The notes beneath the pieces are model-generated. The model saw only the letters and a program-made list of their open reading frames with translations. It did not search any database and was not told the DNA's origin. Shown piece after piece: positions 33,801 through 45,800 of a stretch of DNA of 64,000 nucleotides. The stretch comes from Hoplostethus atlanticus. Its lineage: Eukaryota; Chordata; Actinopteri; Trachichthyiformes; Trachichthyidae. Position 1 is the stretch's first letter. Each line of letters opens with the position of its first letter. The stretch is taken from the NCBI GenBank assembly GCA_034670405.1, contig JAXDDX010000048.1:1302001-1366000 (forward strand), read 5' to 3'. The translations under genes and the position numbers were made by a program.

Positions 33801-36800
33801 GCACTTGTGAATTACAAGGTCTAAATACAGAGAAGTCTTAGGGGAGAAATGTATTGTCTATATCTGTCAAATGGAATAAATTAGGGAGTCCGTTTCACAT
33901 TGCGTTTGCACAGCATGGTCTGCCTTTTAAAAAGACATCCTATCTGTCATGCTTTGGGGGATTATTGCCCTTGCAGTAAACTATGAAGTTTGCATATGTA
34001 TTGGGAAAATAACATATTCTTCAACACTGTTCTGAGAGTTTTCTGCCTCGCAACCTTTGAGTCAAAGCTCTGATTTGGATTTGCTAGAGTAAATCCAGAG
34101 TAAGATAGTAAGTTCTCCAGAGCCTTAGCCATATAATACCCACATACATATACAGTTTATGTATAACTTTTTGCATTTATAAATAGCAACCCTCTAAACA
34201 CAAAGATGCAAAATGCAAAAATATAAATCAGACACATTCATCAAACCAACAGCTTTATTAGTTTCTAGGGGTTTTGTAAATGCAGTTGCCTTTCTTGTTT
34301 CCTGTAGAAACTGCTTGTTGTGTCACAGCTAGTGGGTGCATGCCAAGCCGGTAGACTAGAAGACAGATCTTTTCCAACTTTCTCTGAAATGAACTAACAC
34401 CATGCATGCATGCATGTACACTAAGGACGAGAGAAGCATTCCTTTACTTGCATAATAATCAAGCAACACTCCTCACAAGGACAAGTATATTTCAAGACAT
34501 ATTGCATATTGGAGTGATGTTAGATTGTCAACTCCTGTTATGCAAACCACTCTCACCTCCCCACCTTTGTCAAATCCACCAGCCAAGACAATGGAGCATT
34601 CTGAAGGGATTCTCTGTGGGCCTGTGGTAATAATGTAATTGCTGATTAATCTGCACAGTGTAGTCTTGTTTCCACCGCTTCCCAGATACTTCCTGTAGTT
34701 TGGAACCTTTGTTACCAGTGATGACATGTGTAGCCCATTTGTCTCCAGTAGTACCTCTCCTTTGTCTCTCAAGCACTTTTGATGGAGTGTGGGTTGTCAT
34801 ATATGTCAAAAGCCATGGTAACGCAATTGCAGTGTTTCCCATACATAGGACTCCTCCCCAATCCCTAGGGGAAAAAATGAATTGATTTCTTGTTTTCCTG
34901 TTCAGAACAGATAATATACCAACATCCTTTTTAGGATGCATTCTGCCAGGGCATTGAAAGTCTGAAAGAATGAGTCATCGAGACATTGAAGAAGAGACAT
35001 ACCATCAATTATATATGTAGACTTCTCTGTGGTGACAGTCAGCTCATGGGTCACTTCCACTAAAGTCTCCAGTTGCTTTGCAAGAGCTGCATTTCTTGAT
35101 CTGTCTTTATTGAACACTTTATTGAACATATTGTTCAAACGTTAACAGCTTGGATTGGAAAAAGTATGTGAACCATGAGATTTAGTAACTGGTGGAACCT
35201 CCTTCAGCGGCAATAACCTCAACCAAACATTTCCTGTAGTTGCTGATCAGACCTGCACAATGGTTAAGAGGTATTTTGGACCATTCCTCCTTACAGAACT
35301 GTTTCAGTTCATTGATATTTTTGGGATGTCTTGCATGAATGGCTTGCTTCAGGTCACACCACAACATTTCAATAGAGTTAAGGTCAGGACTCTGACTTGG
35401 CTATTCCAATATGCTAATTTTTCAGTTTAAGCCATTCTTTGGTCGATTTTGCTTTTGTGTTTGGGATCATTGTCATGCTGCATGACCCAACCTCTGATAA
35501 GCTTCAGATGAAGGACCATTACCCAGATATTTTTCTCATTCATTGTTCCCTCAATGATTGAGCCGTCCAGGCCCTGAGGCAGCGAAGCAGCCCCAAACCA
35601 TGATGCTCCCTCCACCATGCTTCATGTTTGGGATGAGGATTTACTCATGGTATGCAGTGTTTTTTCTCCTCCAAACAGCGTGTTGTGCCCTTTAGCCGAA
35701 AATTTTGTTGTGGGCGCGTGGACACAAATGTTAGAAAGTTCGAGAGATGCCTGCAGATCCTTAGCTGTTACCTTAGGGTTCTTTGTCACCTTGTTGACCT
35801 TAATACAACGTGCTCTTGCTGTGATCTTTGCTGGACGCCCATTCCTAGGGAGAGCAGCAACGGCATTGTATTTTCTCCATTTGTATACAATCTGTCTGAC
35901 TGTAGACTGTTGGAGGCTGAAATCTTTGGAAATGCTTTTGTAGCCTTTTCCAGCCTGATGATCCTCAACAACCTTTCTCCGGAGGTCCTCTGAAATGTCT
36001 TCTGACCGGGGCAGATTCCACTTCAACTGATTTTTTCTTTTTGTTGGTAACCAAACTTTGTGGGGTTTTTATATGACAGGATACGTTTAATTCACACCTG
36101 AATCTCATCTCATTGATTGGAACACCTGACTTCAATTAGCCCCTTTCATCGAAGTCATTACAAACATGTCAATGTTTGAACTATATGTTCAATAAAGTCA
36201 TGTAAAAGTATATGTTTGTGTGTTATTTGTTAAATATAAAATTGTGTTAATCTATTTGTATGACTTAGATGAAGATCAGACCATATTTTAGGAACCATAT
36301 ATACAGGAATGCAGCTCATCACAAACCTTTTCTTGCAACTGTACTGCTAAGCGCTAAGCGTAAAGGGAGGCAGGAGGAAAGCAGTGCAAAGTCATGGTTT
36401 GCAATGGCATTAAAAAAATAATAATCAAGAAATTGAGTTTTCTGAAAAACTTACTTGCTAACTGAACTAAATACCAATGTTTTAGACTGTCTTTAATGTA
36501 ACCTTGTAACAATTGGTTAACTTACGCAATGCTCTATCCCTAAATATGCTCCTCATTTGTTGAAATGTTGCTTTTGGCCAGCAGATGTCATGGTTGGACC
36601 CTGTGTTCAACATGGCTTTGGCCCTTGAAAATAAACTCAAATATTAGAGTTTTTAATGTTTTACAGTCAAGGCAGGCTGTTCTTTTGTAAAGGCAGATAT
36701 CTATTTCTTGTCAAGCGCTGCAGGAAACTGAGTGTCTTGCGCTAGGCTACGTTTTACATAACATCAAGGTAATAAAATGGGTAAGGGAATTTCCAGCGGC

Positions 36801-39800
36801 GATAGATTCAGCCTGTCTCTGATCTCTACTTTCATCCAACCCTACTTTCTAGAAAACATCAACTATAATATGATGCAACTAAACATATGATCAAGAGTTC
36901 TTAGACGTACTGAAATTGGAGAACACTATATGTCTACATTTGCTAACACACATGCAACGTAGAAGTTCTTAAAATTTCTGTCACAGCCCCCCTCCCTCAT
37001 TAATAAATCTCCATTGTTTCTATGACAACCAGTTGTCGAGGCATGGACACAGACAAGGCAGGAACAGTGTTGAAGAATGTTATTTTCCCAATACATATAC
37101 AAACTTCATAGCTCACCACAAGGGCCATAACCATAAATATAGATTTAGGAGCTGGAGTGCAAAGACCTATCAATATGGTGTTCTTGGGGTATACACAAAA
37201 GACACTACGCAGTGTGTATTGTATAGTCATCCAAGTTCCATGACCTTATCCACCCCATGCCTCTTCAATCAAGACTATTTTCAGCACTCTTAGAATTTTT
37301 GTGGTCTGTTGTTTTGTCCATTGATTTAACCATAACCATTTAACCAAATATTTTTATATAAAATATTTTCCAACGTGTCATGCACTACCTTGAGCACTAG
37401 ACACCTCCCTAGAGGTGATGTGGCGTGATGTCAGGATGTGGCTAATTAAATAAAGAGGCACAGCGGACCGGTGCAGGAGAGGAGAGAGAAACTTTGTTTT
37501 CTAGCACAGTAAGCTAGCTAATGTAGCTGGATTAGCCTAGCAATAGTTGGCAAGGAGACCTAGAAACTGTAAACAAAACTAGAAAAAGGAACCAAACATG
37601 CCTGACCCTTGCTCGGTGCCCGATTGAGACAAAGAAATCATTGTCTTAAACAAAGGACAGCATAATGCATATAGTTACATAGACATGCATGGCCCATAGA
37701 CCAGATAATACATAACACCTTATTGCCAATATTTATGTTGTGTTTGTCAAGTTAGCATAGTTCAGCCAGTCGAAGGGACTTACTTGTTAGTCACTTGCTC
37801 TCCTGTTCCAGCTGGTGTCTTTCTCTTTCGACATTTTATCCCGTTGGCTGTGTGTAGGAATGTTTCTAAAATGGCGTTGTCTGTGTGTGCATCAAAACTT
37901 TGATGTTGAGTATCACACAATGGTCCCTGTTCTTCAAAGTCAGCCATGGATTCAAGCAAAAACCACGGCCCCATTCATTATTTTTAAATTTGTAATCCCC
38001 AAATAAACTGAATACCAAACATTTTATACCAAGATATTCACAGGATTGTAAGCTAGATAGAATACCAGTCATTTCCATATGCCCTCTCAGACAGATGTAG
38101 TGCTTATTGCTGGAGGGAGAGAGGATTGGGAAAGATCGGTGATCTGTAAATAAACACTTTGCATCTTTAAATTAGTTGCAAATGAGATTCAATCTCACAT
38201 TTTCCGCTAACCTAAAATTAGTTAAATTAGTTAAATGTTAAAATGTTTCCAGATTTTGAGAATAAATCTAAAAGTCACTGATTTCATGACCTCCGACTTA
38301 TTCCTAACACTTCTCATACTTATTCCTGCAGATAACTGGTCACATGTAGATGGCGTTTGATAGAAAATGTTTCTGTTATCGCAAACATTGGTGTCAGTAA
38401 GGGCTTCTTTCTAGAGCCAAAGTTTTGTACTGATAAATGACTGTAAATCATACATGGAGAAATCCTTCTAGTGCACTGACAGTAGCTTCAGTAGTGCACT
38501 TACGATTTCTGGTGACTAGTAGTTCTCTACCTACCTATGTTGAATGCACTTATTGTAAGTCGCTTTAGATAAAAGCGTCTGCCAAATGCCTGTAATGTAA
38601 TGTAAAGTAGATGAGGCCGGCCGAAGTAGGTACACCATAAAACAACTCCTGTAGTACATAAATAGATATCTAAGCAATCTAACTCAACAGTGGAGTTGTC
38701 CTTTAATGGGATCTTTTGGTATTTGATGGCAAATATGACAAAATATGGAAGTTTACAGATTATGTTTCTGTGTCCCCCAGCTTTAGTGGATATCACCTGT
38801 ACTCTGTTGCTGCTCAACCCAGATTTCACTACAGCTTGGAACGTCAGGTACGAATACACCCCAATCACAACAGCAAGCCCTAACACAAGAACACAACAAG
38901 ATTTTCATAAATGGAAGTGCCCTTAATGAGAATAGAAAGCTGTTCTGTTAAGACTACACTGACTTTTTGGGAACATCACTCGCTGGACAACTTTATTTGA
39001 GGAGAGGATTGGCAAAAGGAACAACGAAAATGTCTAACGTTAGATAATGCTTATGGGCGCAAGTTGATTTTGGGTCCCTTGATTGGCACTATCACTGCTT
39101 GTTGCTTTCAACATCACTAATGGCCACTGCCCTGCTGGTCGGTCTACTGTTTAGCAACCAAAAATAGAACATGGGAAAATCTCATTGAAAACTGTTCTGA
39201 ATCACACTTTGGAGGGTGCCAAAAAAAATCTCTATGCAGGAAAACCCTGCAGGTAAAAGCTAAGTTGACCGATGAGCAAATTTCCCCAAAAGTCAGTGTA
39301 GTCCTTAATGCGTTGGTGTATGCATGTGCTCATCCACGCACAAAGTGCCCTTCCTTAAAGGGATGATGTGAGTCAAGCTCTGTTGTGATACAAAGCCCCA
39401 CTCAAATGCCCGCCACCTCAAATCTAATCTGTCACCTCAGCCTCCTGGCCCCCGCGAACGGCGAGTGAGCTAACGTACACTGTCCGGGTGCAAGACCCTT
39501 GTCAGACAGCAGGGAACAAGAGCCCATTAAATTGTCCCGGTTAACTAGGTCTAGCTCCTCATCTGGGCCTAATTTCAAGACTTGAAATATGTATGCTTGT
39601 AGTGGAGAGTAAGAAACACCCTGCCTTCCTTTTAATGTCATCTCTAAAAGGACTTTGGACCGGTAGAGCACAAGCATACATATTGGTATTTGTGTAGGGC
39701 TGTTGACTTTTGTATCCACTCACTTCATGTTCACCTCTACCTGCCTGTGGTTTGTTCAGAAAATAAGTGCTCAGTGGTTATGTCCACCATCATACACTGC

Positions 39801-42800
39801 AGTAATGCGCCATTGACACTAGGCTGCTGTTAAGGTCTATTGTAATGCATGACGGCTTGGTATTGCAGGAAGGAGCTGTTGCAGTGCGGAGTTCTTAAGC
39901 CAGAGAAGGACCTCTACCTGGGAAAACTGGCCCTCACCAAATTCCCCAAGAGTCCTGAGACGTGGATACACCGGTAGGACTTCACTACAGAACACAATAT
40001 CCCTCTCTATACGCCGTTAGTGTCATTTCCAGAGTATCCAATGAGCATTTAATTAATCAATCTAGCAGTTATTTTCTTAGTTTGATCAGTCATAACAAAA
40101 AGAAAAATGACTCGAGCAGCTTAAAATTTAAAGCTTTGTTAGGCTCCCATGTCTTTGAGGAGCAAGTGCAGATGCTGTACGTTAAGACTTGTGATGCTCA
40201 ATGCATTCAAGGAGTTATTTTGTGATGAAGTGTAATTTATTTTTTGGTGTACCCACTTCCCCTCAACCTGCCTTGTCTTCTTCCACTTCAGTTAGTTGTT
40301 TCCTACGTTTTCCAGAATGCCCTTCGACAACCCCCAGAGAAGTCTCTGTGCTGTATTCATATACTGTAAGTCGAGAGAGCAATAGTGATAGCGTAGTCAG
40401 TTTTTGTAGTTCAGTAGTGTGCCGTGGTGTGCTGTGCCCGGTTGTTCAAATGACAAAGAGCTGTCAAAGCGGGCGTTGTGTTTCACATGCTTACCAACAA
40501 CATATCCACAAAGCTGTGACTGAATTGCATTATGATCTATTGAGAAATTAGTATCTCTGCCTCTTCTACATTGGATTTTTCCCTGTATGATTGTTGAACG
40601 TCAGTGCAAAATGGTGGGTCTAGAAAGAAGTCCTTGATTCTGAAGGACTTGCACCAAAACCTGACGACGTGGGAATAAGAAATATACACCACCAAGCAAC
40701 AAAATGATCCACAGACCCAGGGAAGGAGGCACAACAACAGGGAGGGAAAGTGGGCCTGGAGAATAAGGGAAATGGTGGGAGAAGCTGAGTAGAGGCGGAG
40801 GGAGTCTTTCAGAGTTGTCACAGTGGTATTCCATAAGACTGACTGTTGGCTCCATACATTGGTAGACCCATGTGATGCCCTTTGGACAAGCCAGCTCCAT
40901 TCAGCTCATTTAAAAGCGACAAGAGGGAGAGAAGGGAGGGGAGAGGGAGCAGGGTAGTTCACTGAAGAATAGGAGAGTAGTGTAAATGTGTGAAGGAATA
41001 GTGAGGATAGTGCACGTGAGAAATGGAAGTTGAAAATCCTGAACAATTTGAGGAGATGGAGAGATGAGGAGGGAGGTACGAGAAATGATCAAGTTAAATC
41101 ATCTTTCATCTATTTCCTACTACATACCTAGATCTTTTCGTTATATTTATACATGCTTATTTACTTATTACACATGAATATATATTTCCAATGCTCGACT
41201 AACATTTTTCCATAGGAGCATGTGTGCCTAAATGTAAAACAAAAAGAAAATGTACACACAAGTAACGCATAAATAAATGCAAAATCTCTGTTTGTGTGTG
41301 TGTGTCTGTGTCATTGTTCAGACAAAGAATGTCAGTAGTCCAGCAGCTTTTGTAAGCTGGCCGTCTGGCACTATTAAGCCATTGGTCTAGAGCAGGGCTT
41401 GGATCAGCTATATACAGTGCCTTGCAAAAGTATTCAAACCCCTTGACTTTTTGCACATTTTGTTGTGCTATCTTGACTTCTATGCAAAGCACTCAATTCA
41501 ATCAAAGTGAAAACAAAATTGTCGAAATGTAGAATAAAAGAATAAAGATTAAAATCAAAATATGTTTGTATTCAACCCCTTTGCTTCGTTGCCACACTAG
41601 CAAAAATGTGTTCAACATTTTGGATTACTGTTACTCAGATGTCATTTTTAGATTGTATTTAGTAATTTAGTAACATTGGTTCATAGACCTGGACTGTAAT
41701 GTCATTCATAAATGAACCATATATCCCATACTGTGAAGTATTCTGATGGAGAGATCCCATTAAATCCCATTATGATCTAGTGAAGGGGCTTGGTCTCAGC
41801 TTTGTTAGCAAGAAAGGCAGGTTAACAAAGGCCTACGTCTCACCCACACCGCCCCCCCAGTCTGCCACACTCCTTTCATTATTTCTGCGATTTGACCAAT
41901 CATCTCAGCACATTGCTAGTCATTGTCATAGGTTGGACAAACGGCTTCTCTTTTGCAATGAAGTAGGTGATGTTGAACTTGATTTTAAGCTGTCTTCTTC
42001 CTCCTCAGACAACCTCTCTTTTCCTGGAAGCCCTGTAATGCCTCATCTCACTTTCTGCCTCAACTCCTGAAATTGATCCTTATCATTTAGACTTGCGTTA
42101 TACCATCTTCCTAAGCTTTTGACAGATTTCTCTAACACTGTTGGAACCACTTCATCTTTAAAAAAAAATGTGTCTACCACCTTCCCTTTGATGATAGAGA
42201 TACTCCTTGATTTGCTTCAGTTTCATCCGAGCCCACTTTAGATTACTGTTCAACTTGTTCAGTAACCTTCTGTTACAGGGAGCTGTCTAAGTCATAGTCT
42301 TCATAGAAATGTAAATCCAAGCCTTATTATTTTGGCTATTGCATAGCAAAAATTGTCTTTGCTGGTTTCATCAGGGTGAAAAGCTGCAATGCATGGGTGT
42401 CTTTTTTTTTTTTTTTCGCTATGCATTTGCAAACTGGTCTGCTTCCCAAAGAGCACCTCTTGCCTCTACATATTGTTCACGGCAAAGTAGTATTTTTTCT
42501 TTGTCATCATTGTCAACTTGAGCAGAATTTTTGTCCCTGTGTGCGCTTCCCCATATCTGTTTCCTGCAAGAAATCAGTTAGTCAAGGTAGGCTAACACCT
42601 AAATAAATAATGCTCGCACTTAATGTTTCCCATCTCCCATTTCTGTTTAATATGCAGGGCCAAATAAACTTGATAAATGAATTTGCACTGTTTGAAAAGT
42701 AACATTTATATCAGCTTACTTAAAGGACAAAGGATGGCAGTAAATGCAGGGAGGAAGGCAGTGCAAACTGCAATTGCATGAAGGAAATAATTTGAGGTTG

Positions 42801-45800
42801 TTTACAGACGTAATTAACAGAGTTACTTGCTAACAGAATTAAATCTCAACGTGAGACGGGGTATACTGGAGGTATGTGTTTAACATTAGCATAGCGCCTA
42901 GGTTTGTTTACTGCTTGACCACCATGCATTATTGAGGTTATCCAATGGGTTTTCAAAGGGTATCATAAGATCAAGGGTGGAAGAATTTTCTCAACCCATA
43001 GAGGAGCATGGAATCATTTATGAAGTTAAAACATCAAGATTGGAGTTACAAGATATTTATGTTCCAACAGCAATAAGTTGTAACAATTGGTTAACTTTAC
43101 TCACACAATGTGATGTTCCTCATTGGTCACAATCTTCTGGCCGGTAGATCAATTCACATAATTGTGTTTTTGATTTTTTTTTTATCGTTTTAGAGTCGAG
43201 GTGATGTTCTTTTGTCTAGGCCGTGCTACAGGAGTGTTTTGCAGTAGGCTACTTTTTAAATGACCAAATATCAAGGACATTTAAATCAGAAAAAGATTTG
43301 CAGTGGCCTCAGTCCATCACCGATTGACGATGTATTTGCATTGAACATAGTGAGGAGCAGCCAGTGTAACAGTGAATCTTTCCCTCCAGACGCTGGGTGC
43401 TCCAGCAGATCCTGCGGCAGTGCTCTGCCCTTGGATGCAGCAAGAAGCAGCAGGAGGGACCAGACCAGGGTGATGCAGAGAGGAGCCAGCAGCTCAGTGA
43501 TCACCTGACCAGGACGCTACACCAAGAGATGAAGGTGTGCTCTGACGCTGCCTGTCGCTACCCCAGCAACTACAATGCCTGGTCCCACCGAATCTGGGTC
43601 TTGCAGCACATGGCCAAGGGCAATGTCAAGGTAGGAGGAAGAGGAGCTTTTTTTCTTGTTTTTTTTTTTCTATGCATCTCTGTGTGCTAACATGGCTAAG
43701 AGAATTCAGTATTTTCATTAGGTCCTTGTTGAACTGCCATGTCTGAAATTGCTGTGCTAGTAACCTTTATAGGCCAGCTGATGACCAGGGCTGGGAATCG
43801 AACCTCGTCACGTTTTGAATACCGACTGAATCACGTCCGTAGCCGCATTCGGTGCCATTTTTTGGTACAGATCATTTTAGAAATGCATCGTAATTGGTTG
43901 TACCGTCAAACAGGAGTAATCCCTGTTTCATCTGTTCAACCAATCCAAAAAGTAACAAAGCCTTTGATCGGCTCAGAGCTACAGGCAGGGAGGGAGAGGA
44001 CTCCAGCATCACGAGCACTGAGGTGTGGCAGCAGGTGTGTGTAATAGTTATATTGCGTAAATGTTGCAGAAACGTTCAAATGTGTGGCTGCACTTTACTA
44101 GAGTGGAGGCAGACTCAGCTTAGTGTGATATTTGTGGGAAAAAGTTGTTGCCAAAGCTGGAAATACTTCCAACTTAATGAAACATTTGATTATTCACGGT
44201 GTTAACTTGTGTTTGTCTAGTGCCACTGTTAGCCCAAGCCCAGGGACATACACCACCATGTCCACGTTCTCAAGGATGTTGATGCTTGGGGAAGCATCAT
44301 CTTTGTTAAACTAACAATACGTTACGTTTAAGATGTAGAGAGCTAGTAACAACATAGCAAGTTTGCGTCTGTCGTGCTAGTTAGCTCTCGCGGTTAAAGT
44401 AATACAGTGAGTTTTTGGGAGATTGTCCGATCAACCAACTTGCCTATTAAAATAAGCCATCTGTTGTCTCTGGTGCTCCATGGTAACATTTTAGCATACA
44501 CTATGTTGAGTGAGCCTTAGTCGACTTTTTCGCCTTCTCTAAGAAGGTGGCTCAGGATCAGGTGCTGCTTCTTCACAGGATGTGAACAGTGCTATATCAG
44601 GCAGAGTTTTGGACTGATCCAACAGAAGAGACCCCACCTCCGAAACAGCTTGGTGCTTGACCTCCTCCATCTTGTTGCTTAGAATGGAAGCTGTTTTGAA
44701 ATTTGAATCAATGAGTGAGGATGTCCATGACCAGTCTGTAGGCATGCTTCATCCTGCTCAAGTATTTCATTTTCTCCTTTGATTCCCACCTTTTGACAGA
44801 GCTGGTGTGCAGGTAGATTCAGCTATGTTACAACATATTGTTACAACCCTTGCTCAACAGGAGGCAACAAAGGGAGACAAACACTGATTTATTTAATAAA
44901 AATTCACTACACAAAAGAAATATGGATGGGGTATGAGAAATCAGTGGTGGAAGTGAGTGGATGCATGTGTGGTGTAATGTAGTGGAAGGATGTTATATGG
45001 TATAAAAATGAAGTACAATGGTATAAACTATAATAACGCAAAGATGTGAAGCAACAAAAAGGTGTGTGAGTTTCTCTGGCACATGATGGAATAGGCCTTT
45101 TCTACTAGGAACACACTGGTCCCAGATGTCTCACCCTTACTGTCCTGCCCAGGTGCATTTCTCAGAAAAACTGTCTAAGAGTACAAGTCAGATGAGATGA
45201 TGAACACGGAGATCTCGTGCACCCGAGCAGACAAGGGACTTGCCAATGCCCTCTCAATATATGAAAATCACTGACAAACTTGACAAACTTTTCAGCTCCG
45301 TAATTGCGGAGTCGATGGTTCCTTCATAGTCGGCCATGTTGATGATGAAGAGGCCCCTCCTTGGAAAAGGGTGCATATGCAAATGCCAGACGGTTTGATT
45401 GTTGCCAGTTTCAGACTGTTTGGTGAAGTGGAGCTAAGAATGCCGCGGAGCCCGCAAATGGGATGATACATAGGTTAGAATTAGTGTGCTCTCCTTCACA
45501 ATCGTGTGCACACTTACTCACCTCTAACCATCCTGTTAATCTTTCCCTCTTCCCTTTGCTCACCCTTCTTTCCTCACAGGTTTTCCATGATGAGTTGTCT
45601 TCTATGCGACTATGGGTGTCCATGCATGTGTCCGACCACAGCGGCTTCCACTACCGCCAGTTCCTGCTCAAGGAGCTGATTGCTGAGCTCTGCCAGGCTC
45701 CAGCAGCCACCAACACCATCACTTTGTCCCAGCATCGACCCACCACAGTCCCCAGCAGCAGTCCCCACCATCAAGCCCACCTTCAGGCCAACGGTGAGAT

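Larger units (their letters stand above)
30879..38780 (+). other. ptar1: ptar1 intron 2, 7.9 kb
   Basis: Donor GTAACT, acceptor TGTCCCCCAG. Holds nested hAT, Tc1 and LINE-tail insertions. 32800-34470 and 36760-38490 show nothing recognisable. Confidence 0.85.
39974..43389 (+). other. ptar1: ptar1 intron 4
   Basis: Donor GTAGGA, acceptor CCCTCCAG. Contains a purine-rich tract, a Tc1-type MITE and repeat C copy 2. Confidence 0.85.
43631..45579 (+). other. ptar1: ptar1 intron 5
   Basis: Donor GTAGGA, acceptor TCCTCACAG. Contains a hAT 5' part with BED finger and one unexplained antisense frame. 44760-45560 shows nothing recognised. Confidence 0.85.

Noticed and set aside
42339..42606. Two overlapping frames with phenylalanine runs
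   Set aside because: They are caused by a poly-T run at 42402-42417; not protein-like.
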